The notes under the pieces are model-generated. The model worked only from the letters and a program-made list of their open reading frames with translations. It ran no database searches and had not been told where the DNA came from. A DNA stretch of 64,000 bases from the NCBI GenBank assembly GCA_910587995.1, contig CAJUNS010000004.1:75191-139190 (forward strand). Direction: 5' to 3'. This DNA comes from an uncultured Oscillospiraceae bacterium (lineage in GTDB: Bacteria; Bacillota_A; Clostridia; Oscillospirales; Acutalibacteraceae). Shown in pieces: positions 31,971 to 40,826 of this stretch. Both the position numbers and the translations under genes were made by a program. Position 1 is the stretch's first letter, and each line of letters starts with the position of its first letter.

Positions 31971-33227
31971 TCACTCTGCCCCCACAATGCCGCCGCTCAG
32001 GGCCTCCACCGCGCCCTCCACCTCCTGGCGGGCGGCCTCCGCATCCAAATAGGCAGAGCTGTAAAGTATAATGCCGTTACACTGTGCGCTTTGGGCCTCC
32101 TGAATCTGCTGGCTGATCACACGGCCCGTATCCCAGCCCGCCTCCTGGGTATCGCCCGCCGCCTTGTAAAGGGCCAAGCCTACGTAAAGCTCTATCCCTT
32201 CACACCGGTAAAGCTCCGTCCACTGGCGCAGAGCTTCGGTGTAAGGCAGGGTCTCATTTTCAAACCCATAATAAAGCTGCGGGCAGATGTAATCCAAATA
32301 GCCCGGCGCGGCGCACCAGGCCTCCACGTCCGCTCCCATGTTCCGGTCGTTTTCCAAATTTCCCTGGGGAGAAATGCCAAACTTTACCTGGGGATTCGCC
32401 GCCTTGACCCGGTCATACACTTCTGACACCATCGCGCTGATATTGGCTGTGCGCCACTGGTTCAGGGGCAGAGGCGATTCCACCGTCTCTACATGGAGCT
32501 GGTAGGCCTCCGCGTCCAAGGATTCCTCCTGCGTGGGGTAGAAATAATCGTCAAAGTGGATGCCATCCACCGGGTAATTCTCCGCAATCTCCGCCGCTCC
32601 CTCCGCAATCAAGGTCCGAATGTAGGGGTAGGCTGGATTCAGATAGCAAGCTGATCCGCTTTCCATAAAATAATAGGGATATTCATCTTTTAGAGAAAGA
32701 TAGGGGTTGTCCTGGGACAGCTCCGCCGGGGTCTCCCCTGTGCTGACCCGCAGGGGGTTCAGCCAGGCGTGAAACTCCATTCCCAGGCTGTGGGTGTAGC
32801 TGACCATAAATTCCAAAGGATCGAAGCCCGGGTCCTGCCCCTGCCGGCCGGTCAGCAGATGGGACCAAGGGTACAGCTTGGAGGGGTACAGCGCGTCGCA
32901 AAAGGCCCGCACATGGACAAATAGTGCTGTAAAGTTTTTCTCCTTTGCGCTGTCGGCAATGGACCGGAAATTTGCCTCAAAGGCTTCCTGAGTGTGCTCC
33001 TTCCCTACCAGGGACATGTATGGCACCCACACCCCGGCCAAACCGGTATGCCGCGATTCTGAGGCCGTAGGAGAGGCCTCCGCCACAGGCTTGTGGGCAG
33101 GGGGCGCTTCCGGCTGCGCCGCCGGACCAGCTTCCCGCCCGCCTAGCAGCCCTACCGCTCCAACCGACGCCGCCAAGGCCAGCCAGGCTAAAATATAACA
33201 ATACCTTCTTTTTTGAAAAACTCTCAT
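31971..33227 (-). CDS. Exported GHL10/DUF187-type glycosyl hydrolase-like protein
   Basis: The 418-residue protein has an N-terminal signal anchor (about 9-30) and a Pro/Ala-rich linker. A TIM-barrel domain from about residue 65 shows the family pattern: GVWVPYMSL, LFVHVRAFCDALYPSKLYPWSHLLTG, GMEFHAWLNPLRV, VDGIHFDDYFYPT and FGISPQGNL. The Asp/Asp in HFDDYF and conserved Trp/Asn positions are kept. Such YngK-like proteins are thought to act on cell-wall or surface glycans; the activity is unproven. The gene lies just upstream of the T-box promoter and is divergent from the yjjG gene. Confidence 0.85.
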   Translation of the reverse strand: MRVFQKRRYCYILAWLALAASVGAVGLLGGREAGPAAQPEAPPAHKPVAEASPTASESRHTGLAGVWVPYMSLVGKEHTQEAFEANFRSIADSAKEKNFTALFVHVRAFCDALYPSKLYPWSHLLTGRQGQDPGFDPLEFMVSYTHSLGMEFHAWLNPLRVSTGETPAELSQDNPYLSLKDEYPYYFMESGSACYLNPAYPYIRTLIAEGAAEIAENYPVDGIHFDDYFYPTQEESLDAEAYQLHVETVESPLPLNQWRTANISAMVSEVYDRVKAANPQVKFGISPQGNLENDRNMGADVEAWCAAPGYLDYICPQLYYGFENETLPYTEALRQWTELYRCEGIELYVGLALYKAAGDTQEAGWDTGRVISQQIQEAQSAQCNGIILYSSAYLDAEAARQEVEGAVEALSGGIVGAE

Positions 33228-33256
33228 ACCGGGCTCCTTTCATCGTTCCAGAAATG

Positions 33257-33285
33257 TTGACATCCGGGGAATTTCACGGTATAAT
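33257..33285 (+). promoter_or_regulatory. Promoter of the yjjG-bceRS-like operon
   Basis: TTGACA (33257-33262) and TATAAT (33280-33285) with a 17-bp spacer, a perfect consensus, 57 bp before the yjjG start. Confidence 0.85.
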
Positions 33286-33341
33286 CCTGTTACGAAATGT
33301 ATGCGCGCCGGACTCCTGGCATGCCGGAAAGGATGTATAAA

Positions 33342-34040
33342 ATGAAATATCAGTTCCTGCTTTTTGACGCGGACGGTACCCTGCTGGACTTCCCCGCCGA
33401 CATGACCGAGGCCTTTCATCGAATGTACGCCGCGCAGTTCGCGGCCCAGCGGCCCTTCCGGCAGGAGCTGTTAGCCTGCTATGAGGCCTGCAACAACCGG
33501 GCTTGGGCCCGTTTCGAGCGGGGGGAATGCACCAAAAATCAGCTTTACATCAGCCGCTTTGTGGAGTTTTTGGACCAAACCGGGTTGACCGGCGACCCGG
33601 AAGCCGTTAACGCTAGCTACTTTACAGCTTTGGCGGAAACCGGTACCCCCTACCCTGGGGCCGCGGCGTTGGTAGAGCGGTTATGTCAAGCGCATAAGCT
33701 TTACATTGTTACCAACGGTAATGTGGTCAGCCAGATGCCCCGTTTGCGCCACGCCGGGCTGATGGAATATTTCCAGGATGTATTTGTGTCCGAGGCGGTG
33801 GGCGTTGGCAAGCCAGACAAGCGGTATTTTGACTATGTAGCGGCCCATATTCCGGGTTTTCAGCGGGAAAACGCCCTTGTAATCGGGGATTCCCCTTCCT
33901 CGGACATCCAAGGGGCGGTGAACGCTGGACTGGACAGCCTCTGGTACGACCCGCCGGGACTCAACAATGTAAAGTCAGATGCCTTTACTTATCGTGTGGA
34001 AACCTATGACGGTATTTTGAGGATTTTAGAGCATGTATAA
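33342..34040 (+). CDS. HAD-family hydrolase, YjjG-like nucleotidase
   Basis: The ATG at 33342 has the SD GGAAAGGA. The 232-residue product begins LLFDADGTLLDFPADM (HAD motif I), has YIVTNGNV as motif II, the Lys in VGVGKPDKRYFD as motif III, and VIGDSPSSDIQGAVNAG as motif IV. The pattern matches the YjjG/YfnB pyrimidine 5'-nucleotidase group, which removes non-canonical nucleotides. Its end overlaps the response regulator by 8 bp, so it is co-expressed with the signalling genes. Confidence 0.87.
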   Translation: MKYQFLLFDADGTLLDFPADMTEAFHRMYAAQFAAQRPFRQELLACYEACNNRAWARFERGECTKNQLYISRFVEFLDQTGLTGDPEAVNASYFTALAETGTPYPGAAALVERLCQAHKLYIVTNGNVVSQMPRLRHAGLMEYFQDVFVSEAVGVGKPDKRYFDYVAAHIPGFQRENALVIGDSPSSDIQGAVNAGLDSLWYDPPGLNNVKSDAFTYRVETYDGILRILEHV

Positions 34041-34704
34041 AATTTTTCTTGTAGAAGATGATAAGGTTATTCGCCGCACCGTGGCCGAACACTTGTCTAT
34101 GTGGGGCTATGAAGTGCGTCCAGCTCAGGATTTCACCCACATCTTGGATGAATTTCTGGAATTCTCCCCTCATCTTGTGCTGCTGGACATCGGTCTGCCC
34201 TGCTTTAACGGGTATCACTGGGTCCAGGAAATCCGGCGGCGCTCCAAAACCCCGGTGGTGTTTGTGTCCTCCGCTTCGGATAATCTAAACATCGTCACCG
34301 CCATTGAGCTGGGAGGGGACGACTTTATTGTAAAGCCATTTGACTTGACAGTTCTCACCGCGAAGGTTCAAGCTGTGCTCCGGCGGACTTACTCTCTGCA
34401 AGGCAGCGTGGATGTGCTGGAACATGGCGGCGCCCTGCTGGACCTGGGCACCGAGCATCTGACCGGCCCAGCGGGCAAGTCGGAGCTGACTAAAAATGAG
34501 TTCCGCATTTTGCGGGTTTTAATGGAAAACGCCGGGCATCCTGTCAGCCGGAACGACCTGATGGTGCGGCTCTGGGAAAGCGAAAGCTTCATCGATGACA
34601 ATACCCTAACCGTCAATGTATCCCGGCTGCGCCGGAAGCTGGAATCTGTGGGGCTGGAGGGCCTGTTGGTGACAAAAAAAGGCGTTGGATATGTATTGGA
34701 GTGA
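34033..34704 (+). CDS. BceR-like response regulator
   Basis: The 223-residue protein has a receiver domain (VEDDKVIRRTV, LLDIGLPCFNG with the phospho-acceptor Asp, VSSASDN, VKPFDL) and an OmpR-type winged helix (LTKNEFRILRVLMENAGHPVSR, NVSRLRRKLE, KKGVGYVL). The sequence and its partners (kinase with a short sensor region, BceAB-like ABC transporter) indicate the Bce group, which detects antimicrobial peptides acting on lipid II cycle intermediates. It overlaps the yjjG gene by 8 bp. Confidence 0.9.
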   Translation: MYKIFLVEDDKVIRRTVAEHLSMWGYEVRPAQDFTHILDEFLEFSPHLVLLDIGLPCFNGYHWVQEIRRRSKTPVVFVSSASDNLNIVTAIELGGDDFIVKPFDLTVLTAKVQAVLRRTYSLQGSVDVLEHGGALLDLGTEHLTGPAGKSELTKNEFRILRVLMENAGHPVSRNDLMVRLWESESFIDDNTLTVNVSRLRRKLESVGLEGLLVTKKGVGYVLE

Positions 34705-34707
34705 GCT

Positions 34708-35697
34708 ATGAAAGTTTTGCTTTCCTATTTATATGACCGGCTGGTTCTCTTTTTGGGGGTGCTGACCCTGAGCTCGCTGGCCGTGCTGCTGTTTTTTCTT
34801 TTCAGCCTGCCAGTGGGGCCACTGTTCTATTGCTTTCTGATTTTGACCATTGTGGGGGTTGGGCTCTTTTTGGCTCCGGACTTTGTCCGCTACCACCGCC
34901 GCGCTGTAAAGTTAGAAGCCTTGTCCCGCTTGGCTCCCCACCTGACCGAGCCAGTGTCGGCGGAGGGCTCCCTTCATCAGCAGCGGCTGATGGAAACTGT
35001 GGAAAGCCTGCGCCAGGAGGTGGCACGCCTGGAGGGCCAGCTGGCCGGGCGTCAGGACGAGCTGATGGAATACTACACCCTGTGGGCCCACCAGGTGAAA
35101 ACGCCCCTGGCCGCTATGGGCCTGATTCTGCAATCCAATCCAGAGGACAGTGAGGCCATCCGGCAGGAGCTGTTTAAAACCGAGCGCTATGTGGAGCTGG
35201 TGCTGGGCTATCTGCGCATTTACTCCATGAATGCGGACCTACAGCTGGAGCGCTGCCCGGTGCGGCCCATTGCGGCCCAGGCGGTGAAAAAATTCGCGCC
35301 CCAGTTTATCTATAAAAAGTTGAGCCTGGAGCTGGAGGATTTTCCCAACCAGGTGGTAACGGACCAAAAATGGCTGCTGTTTATGCTGGAGCAGATTATC
35401 TCCAACGCGGCAAAGTACACCGAGCGGGGCTGCATCCGCATTGCCATGGACCAGGCCGACGTGCTGTCGGTAAGCGACCAGGGGGCTGGCATTGACCCGG
35501 CGGACCTGCCCCGGGTGTTCGAGCGGGGCTTCACCGGCCACAACGGCCGGGCGGAATCCACCAGCACCGGTCTGGGCCTCTACCTAACCCGCCGGGTGGC
35601 GGACACCCTTCACAACCGCATTGAGATTGACAGCGAACTGGGCAAGGGCACCACCGTGCGGCTGTTTCTGGGCCGGCCCAAGCCAAAGCGGGACTAA
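34708..35697 (+). CDS. BceS-like intramembrane-sensing histidine kinase
   Basis: The 329-residue protein has two close membrane segments (about 13-35 and 38-58) with almost no outside loop, the mark of kinases that rely on the ABC transporter to sense the peptide. The H box is LWAHQVKTPLAAMGL (His near residue 129). The ATPase domain has an N box (EQIISNAAKY), SDQGAGIDPADLPRVFERGF, and STGLGLYLTRRVAD. It follows the response regulator by 3 bp. Confidence 0.92.
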   Translation: MKVLLSYLYDRLVLFLGVLTLSSLAVLLFFLFSLPVGPLFYCFLILTIVGVGLFLAPDFVRYHRRAVKLEALSRLAPHLTEPVSAEGSLHQQRLMETVESLRQEVARLEGQLAGRQDELMEYYTLWAHQVKTPLAAMGLILQSNPEDSEAIRQELFKTERYVELVLGYLRIYSMNADLQLERCPVRPIAAQAVKKFAPQFIYKKLSLELEDFPNQVVTDQKWLLFMLEQIISNAAKYTERGCIRIAMDQADVLSVSDQGAGIDPADLPRVFERGFTGHNGRAESTSTGLGLYLTRRVADTLHNRIEIDSELGKGTTVRLFLGRPKPKRD

Positions 35698-35754
35698 GGG
35701 CCTCTGCCGCGCCCTACAGCCAGAGGCCCTTTCCGCTTCAGAAAATAACCTCCC

Positions 35755-35837
35755 GGAGGAAGCTTACAATACTGTAAGCTTCCTCCTCCCTTTTGTAAGC
35801 CTGGCTTATGGATTTTGTAAGAATTATCCGGTATACT
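35755..35837 (+). promoter_or_regulatory. BceR-type operator/promoter of the ABC transporter, overlapping a terminator-like hairpin
   Basis: A perfect inverted repeat with 14-bp arms (35755-35768 and 35773-35786) around ATAC contains TTACA-N4-TGTAA, the known type of BceR box. Two more TGTAAG motifs follow in direct orientation (starts 35794 and 35816), each 21-22 bp apart, and then the -10 TATACT (35832-35837). No good -35 is present, so activation is expected. The inverted repeat is followed by TCCCTTTT and could also end the bceRS transcript. Confidence 0.7.
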
Positions 35838-35871
35838 GAAACCATCGAAAGCGAAAAGGAGAGCCTAACAT

Positions 35872-36648
35872 ATGAGCTTATTGAATGTGGAACATCTAAA
35901 GAAAACCTATGCCAACCGCTTGGGCGGGGCCCAGGTGCAGGCCCTGCATGACGTGAACTTCACGGTGGAAGAGGGAGAATTTGTGGCCATTATGGGCGAG
36001 TCCGGCTCGGGCAAAACCACCCTGCTCAACATTTTGGCCGCCCTGGATAAGCCCACCTCCGGTCAGGTCTTCCTGAATATGCGGGACATTGTCAGCTTGA
36101 AGGAGAGGGAAATTTCCGCCTTCCGCCGGGACAACCTGGGCTTTGTCTTCCAGGACTTCAACCTGCTGGACACCTTCTCGGTGCAGGACAACATCTTTCT
36201 GCCCCTGGTGCTGGCTGGAAAAAAGTATCCGGAGATGCGCCAGCGCCTGGAGCCCATTGCCCAAAGCCTGGGCATTGCCGAGCTGCTGGAAAAGTTCCCC
36301 TACGAAATCTCCGGCGGGCAGAAGCAGCGCACGGCCATCGCCCGGGCCATCATCACCCAGCCCCAGCTTATTTTGGCCGACGAGCCCACCGGCGCTCTGG
36401 ACTCCCGCTCCGCCGGGCAGATTATGGACATCTTCACCCAAATCAACAGGGCCGGGCAGACTGTGCTGATGGTCACCCACTCCATCCAGGCCGCCAGCCG
36501 GGCGGGCCGGGTGCTGTTCATCAAAGACGGCCAGGTCTTCCACCAAATTTACCGGGGGAGCCAGTCGGACGACCAGATGTATCAGAGCGTTTCCGACGCG
36601 CTGACCGTACTGGCCACCAGCCGGGAGGAGGCGGTCGCTCATGCTTAA
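35872..36648 (+). CDS. BceA-like ABC transporter ATP-binding protein
   Basis: The 258-residue protein has Walker A GESGSGKTTLLN (about 42-53), the Q loop in FVFQDFNLLD, signature ISGGQKQRTAIARA and Walker B LILADEPTGALD. It begins LLNVEHLKKTYANR. With the permease it forms a BceAB-type resistance and sensing transporter for peptide antibiotics. SD AAAGGAGAG precedes the ATG. The gene overlaps the permease gene by 8 bp. Confidence 0.93.
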   Translation: MSLLNVEHLKKTYANRLGGAQVQALHDVNFTVEEGEFVAIMGESGSGKTTLLNILAALDKPTSGQVFLNMRDIVSLKEREISAFRRDNLGFVFQDFNLLDTFSVQDNIFLPLVLAGKKYPEMRQRLEPIAQSLGIAELLEKFPYEISGGQKQRTAIARAIITQPQLILADEPTGALDSRSAGQIMDIFTQINRAGQTVLMVTHSIQAASRAGRVLFIKDGQVFHQIYRGSQSDDQMYQSVSDALTVLATSREEAVAHA

Positions 36649-38701
36649 GCTGTATCCCAAGCTGGCCTGGCAGAACCTGCGGAAAAACTACCGGGTCACC
36701 GTGCCCTATCTGCTCTCTGGGGCGGGCATGGTCATGCTGTACTACATCATCTACTCTTTGGCCATTGGCTGCGGCCAGTCGGAGTTTTACGGGGCCCGGT
36801 CCACTGCCAGCATGATGGTTTTCGGCATCTATGTGGTCGCGGTGCTGGCCGCCATCTTCCTGTTCTACACCAACAGCTTTGTCATCAAGCGCCGGAAAAA
36901 AGAGCTGGGCCTTTACAACATTCTGGGCATGGAAAAACGCCACATTGCCGGCGTTATTTTAACCGAAACCCTGATAACCGCCCTTGTCTGCCTTGGCGCC
37001 GGCCTGGGCCTGGGCCTGGCCTTTTCCAAAGCGTTTTTCCTGATGATAGAGAAGTTAAGCGGCTCGCCTGTACCCATTGCCTTTGTGGTCTCGCCTGTGG
37101 TGTTCCTCCACGCGGTCCTGATTTTTGGAGGCATCTTCCTGCTTTCCGGCTGCTACAACATTTTGCAGGTCCGGCTCTCCAAGCCCATTGAGCTTCTCCA
37201 CGGCGGGGAGATAGGCGAAAAAGAGCCCAAGGGCCACTGGGTTCTGGCGGTTTTGGGCGCGGGCCTGCTGGGGGCCGGGTACTATCTGGCCGTTAGCATC
37301 ACCGACCCCATGACCGCGCTGGCCCTGTTCTTTGTGGCTGTGATTCTGGTTATTTTGGGCACCTATCTGGTGTTTATGGTGGGCATCACCGCCATGCTGA
37401 AGCTTCTGAAGAAAAACAAGGGCTTTTACTACCAGACCCGCCACTTTACCACTGTCTCCGGCATGCTCTACCGCATGAAGCAGAACGCGGCGGGCCTTGC
37501 CTCCATCTGCATCCTGTTTACCTGCCTGCTGGTGACGGTCTCCACCACCTTCTGCCTGTACACCGGGGTAGAGGACGCGGTGAACCGGCTCTGCCCCCAG
37601 GACATTGAGCTGACCACCTCCGGCCTTCAAGAGGAGGAGCGGGAGAGGATCCGCCAAAAGGCCCAGGAGGCCTGCGCCAATCAGGACGCGCAGATGGAAA
37701 ATGTTTTCGAACGGCGCGAGTGGCTGTTCGCCTGCTCCCGGGTGGAGGATACTCTCTATGTGAACGATGGCTTGGCCGGTTCCACTTACGCCGCCTTGGA
37801 GCTTTACACATTGGAGGACTACAACCGTTATTCCGGCCAAAGCCGCAGTCTGGCCCCGGACCAGGCCCTGCTTTACGATCCGGAAAACCGGTACAGCTTC
37901 GATCGCGTAACTGTGTTCGGCAAGACCTACCAAGTGGAAAAAATTGACCTGCCCGGCGGCAAGGCCAAGGACGTCAGCTACCTGATGGGCTATGAAAACT
38001 ACGCCCTGGTGCTCAACGACCCGGAGCTGATTGTGGGCGACAAACTGACGCCGCCCGGCAAAGATTCGGACCAAAGCTATTACATGGCCGAGTATGTCTT
38101 CCGGTTTGACGTGGCGGGCCACAACCCGCAGACCGTAAAGGACGTTTACAACGAGATCAGCGACTGGATTGACCTGGACGTGAACCAATGGGGCGTCGTT
38201 CAGAAGGGCGAGGGCTTCTCTCTCAGCCGGGAGTGCCGCCCCTACCAAAAAGAAGACCTGGCGGGGCTGTATGGCGGGGTGTTCTTCCTGGGGCTGTTCA
38301 TGGGGGTGGTGTTCCTGCTGGGCACCGCGCTGATCATCTACTACAAGCAGGTTTCCGAGGGCTATGAGGACGCCAAGCGCTTTAAAATTATGCAGGACGT
38401 GGGCATGAGCCACCAGGAGGTAAAAAAGTCCATTCACAGCCAGGTGCTGATGGTCTTCTTCCTGCCCCTGTTCACCGCGCTGCTGCACCTGAGCTTTGCT
38501 TTCCCCATGCTGCAAAAGATTTTGGGGCTAATGAATATGGTAAACTTCCAGCTGATTGTCTCCTCTATGGCTGGCTGCGTGCTGGTGTTCAGCGTGTGCT
38601 ATCTGCTGATCTACCTGCGCACCGCCCGGACCTACTACAAAATTGTGGAATCCTCCTTTGGCTCCAGCGGCAAGCGCCGGGGCGCCCACCATCAGTCTTA
38701 A
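36641..38701 (+). CDS. BceB-like ABC transporter permease
   Basis: The 686-residue protein begins KLYPKLAWQNLRKNYRVTVPYLL and has about ten membrane segments. There are FtsX-type regions near the N-terminus and near the end, and a large extracytoplasmic domain (about 310-550) between segments, which is the peptide-sensing domain of BceB proteins. A KRRKKELGLYNILGMEKRHIA loop after the second segment is characteristic. It works with the ATPase at 35872 and the BceRS-like pair. Confidence 0.92.
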   Translation: MLKLYPKLAWQNLRKNYRVTVPYLLSGAGMVMLYYIIYSLAIGCGQSEFYGARSTASMMVFGIYVVAVLAAIFLFYTNSFVIKRRKKELGLYNILGMEKRHIAGVILTETLITALVCLGAGLGLGLAFSKAFFLMIEKLSGSPVPIAFVVSPVVFLHAVLIFGGIFLLSGCYNILQVRLSKPIELLHGGEIGEKEPKGHWVLAVLGAGLLGAGYYLAVSITDPMTALALFFVAVILVILGTYLVFMVGITAMLKLLKKNKGFYYQTRHFTTVSGMLYRMKQNAAGLASICILFTCLLVTVSTTFCLYTGVEDAVNRLCPQDIELTTSGLQEEERERIRQKAQEACANQDAQMENVFERREWLFACSRVEDTLYVNDGLAGSTYAALELYTLEDYNRYSGQSRSLAPDQALLYDPENRYSFDRVTVFGKTYQVEKIDLPGGKAKDVSYLMGYENYALVLNDPELIVGDKLTPPGKDSDQSYYMAEYVFRFDVAGHNPQTVKDVYNEISDWIDLDVNQWGVVQKGEGFSLSRECRPYQKEDLAGLYGGVFFLGLFMGVVFLLGTALIIYYKQVSEGYEDAKRFKIMQDVGMSHQEVKKSIHSQVLMVFFLPLFTALLHLSFAFPMLQKILGLMNMVNFQLIVSSMAGCVLVFSVCYLLIYLRTARTYYKIVESSFGSSGKRRGAHHQS

Positions 38702-38728
38702 ACCATAGTTAGAAAGGATGATATTCTT

Positions 38729-39064
38729 ATGATTACGGGAATTTTCCAGCTGTTTGGCTGGGTGCTGAACACGTGCTGGACCCTGTTGACCGCAATGCTC
38801 AGCCTAGGCTGGCGGATGCTCACCGCCTTGCTGGACTTTGCCTGCCGGGGCGTGGCCGCTCTGGGAAGCTTCCTGCTGGGCCCCCTTAGCGGGGGAACGG
38901 ACTCCCTGTGGGACTCCTGGCAGAACGCCTGGCCCGCCTGGGACCTGGGCGGCCTGTTCCTTACCGTGCTGGCCGTGCTGCTCATTGCCTGCGGCGTCTT
39001 TGCCCTGGTGGCTGTGGGTGAAAACCTCTATCGCCGGTACCGGCGGGGGAAAAACGGAAATTAG
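38729..39064 (+). CDS. Small tryptophan-rich membrane protein
   Basis: The 111-residue protein follows the permease by 27 bp with an SD (GAAAGGATG). It has an amphipathic or membrane N-terminal half (ITGIFQLFGWVLNTCWTLLTAML, RMLTALLDFACRGVAALGSFLLG), a Trp-rich middle (LWDSWQNAWPAWDLGGL), a strong membrane segment (about 74-95) and a basic end. No family is recognised. Its position suggests an accessory part of the Bce module. Confidence 0.6.
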   Translation: MITGIFQLFGWVLNTCWTLLTAMLSLGWRMLTALLDFACRGVAALGSFLLGPLSGGTDSLWDSWQNAWPAWDLGGLFLTVLAVLLIACGVFALVAVGENLYRRYRRGKNGN

Positions 39065-39076
39065 ACCATGACCACA

Positions 39077-39118
39077 AAAAAGCTCTGGCGTTGGCCGCTG
39101 CCAATGCCAGAGCTTTTT
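39077..39118. terminator. Bidirectional terminator
   Basis: An 18-bp stem (39077-39094 with 39101-39118, one G-T pair) with A residues before it and T residues after it, between the convergent Bce operon and the carboxypeptidase gene. Confidence 0.85.
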
Positions 39119-39133
39119 GCTTTGCGTTTTATT

Positions 39134-40636
39134 TTACAAATCCCGGAACTTACGCACCCGCCGCAGCTGCTTTTGCTTGCGCCGGTAGAAGACCACCAAA
39201 ATCAAATACACCACAACCAGCGCGCCGATAACCGCCATCACCGCGATAAACCAGGACGAGGTCAGCAGGGACTTGCCCTGCTCCCAGCTGGCGATCAGGT
39301 CGCTGCGGGCCACGGACTCAGCCGCCAGCACCGGCACCGTGCCGATTACCTCATCGGCATAGCTGATGGTGGCCGTGCCAATCTCCTCCCCCTTGCGCAC
39401 CGGAGCCTGAACGCTTTCCGGCTTGTCGATGGTCACCAAAATAGAGGTCTGGTCCACGCTTTTGGGCAGCATCACGCTTACGCTGTCTCCGGCGGAGAGC
39501 AGGAGCTCGTCCTTTTGAAAGGCGTATTCCAGCTTCACCGAACTGAGCACATCTCCCTGGTTGACCACCGTTTTCTTCTCCAGCTCGGTCAGGGCCCAGC
39601 GGAACAGGGACCGGGCATCCATCATCTCATAGTGGATGTCGTTTTCATAGCCCTCCATGTCGCCCATCAGCACCGCCACATAGGTGTAGCCATAGGCCGT
39701 GGCCGAAGCGGCGATGCAGTGGCCCGCCTGGTCGTGGGAGCCGGTTTTGATGCCCTTGGCATAGGTGTAAAAGTACAGCCGGCCATTGGCGTCCTCATAG
39801 GGTTGGAGCAGCTTGTTGGTGTTGTATTGCGTGTCCCCATCCGGGTCTGTGTTGGTTGGGGCCTTGTCATAGGCAAAGGTGCTGGTAATCGCCGAAAAGT
39901 TCGGCAGAGTCATGGCGTACTCGGCAATAATAGCCGTGTCCCGGGCGGTGCTGTAGTGGTCCGGGTGGTGCAGGCCGTGGGGGTTGGTGAAGTGGGTGTT
40001 TTTGCAGCCCAGCTCTTCCGCTTTTTTATTCATCAAAGAGACGAAATAACTGTCTCCGGTATAATCCACCCGCCCCGGCTCCTCCTCCCCTTCTGGAGCC
40101 GGCGTGGCCTGGGGCCCCTCTTGGGCCACAGCGCCCGGGTCCTCCGGATCCGCCGCGTCCGGGGCGGCAAGGCGTCCGCTTTTGTAGAGCCCGTCCACAT
40201 ACTCCATCAAGGTCAGGGCCGCGTCATTGCCAGAGGGCACCATGAGCAGGTACAAAAGCTGCAGGCCCGTAAGCTCCTCCCCCACAGAGACCCCGGCGAG
40301 GGAGCTGCCTGTGCCCTCCAGGTCATCCTCCACAATCTGCGGCACCGTGATCTTGGCGTTTTCAATGTCAGGGATATTCTCATAGGCAATGATGTAGGTC
40401 ATAATTTTTGTCATGGAGGCCATAGGCAGCCGCTCGTCCGGGTTCAAGGTATAGACCACCGTGCCGGTATCCAGGTTCATCATAAAGATGGACTTGCAGT
40501 GGGGCTGGTCGCTGTCATCGTCCCGCCCGCCGTCCCATTGGAAGTTGAAGCCCTCCTCGGCATGGGCGGGCACAGCGGCGGCAAACAGCATCAGGCAGGC
40601 CAGCAAAAACCCGGCCCAGCGGCGGAATATTTTCAT
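39134..40636 (-). CDS. Membrane-anchored D-alanyl-D-alanine carboxypeptidase (DacF/DacA-like)
   Basis: The ATG at 40636 has the SD GGAGG; the 500-residue protein has a signal peptide ending AVPAHAEE. The penicillin-binding motifs are present: SMTK (SxxK), PSGNDAA (SxN) and GIKTGSHDQAG (KTG). A C-terminal membrane segment (about 461-485) and a basic tail anchor it. An insertion of about 35 residues rich in Pro, Glu, Asp and Ala follows the SxN region and is not typical. The enzyme trims the terminal D-Ala of peptidoglycan stem peptides. Confidence 0.92.
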   Translation of the reverse strand: MKIFRRWAGFLLACLMLFAAAVPAHAEEGFNFQWDGGRDDDSDQPHCKSIFMMNLDTGTVVYTLNPDERLPMASMTKIMTYIIAYENIPDIENAKITVPQIVEDDLEGTGSSLAGVSVGEELTGLQLLYLLMVPSGNDAALTLMEYVDGLYKSGRLAAPDAADPEDPGAVAQEGPQATPAPEGEEEPGRVDYTGDSYFVSLMNKKAEELGCKNTHFTNPHGLHHPDHYSTARDTAIIAEYAMTLPNFSAITSTFAYDKAPTNTDPDGDTQYNTNKLLQPYEDANGRLYFYTYAKGIKTGSHDQAGHCIAASATAYGYTYVAVLMGDMEGYENDIHYEMMDARSLFRWALTELEKKTVVNQGDVLSSVKLEYAFQKDELLLSAGDSVSVMLPKSVDQTSILVTIDKPESVQAPVRKGEEIGTATISYADEVIGTVPVLAAESVARSDLIASWEQGKSLLTSSWFIAVMAVIGALVVVYLILVVFYRRKQKQLRRVRKFRDL

Positions 40637-40826
40637 ATGTTCAAACCTCCAAAATTGTGATATAATGGGCAAAAAGGGGATTTCGTTTTTTCTCGCACTG
40701 TTTTCAAAGGGCCCTTATGAGTTGTCTTTATAGTATACTCCGAAACGGCCCGAAAGGAAAGACCTAAAATCTTAAGAAATTGTAAATGTGCTCCGGCCCC
40801 GGCCGAAGCCGGAAAGGAGAGCCCCT

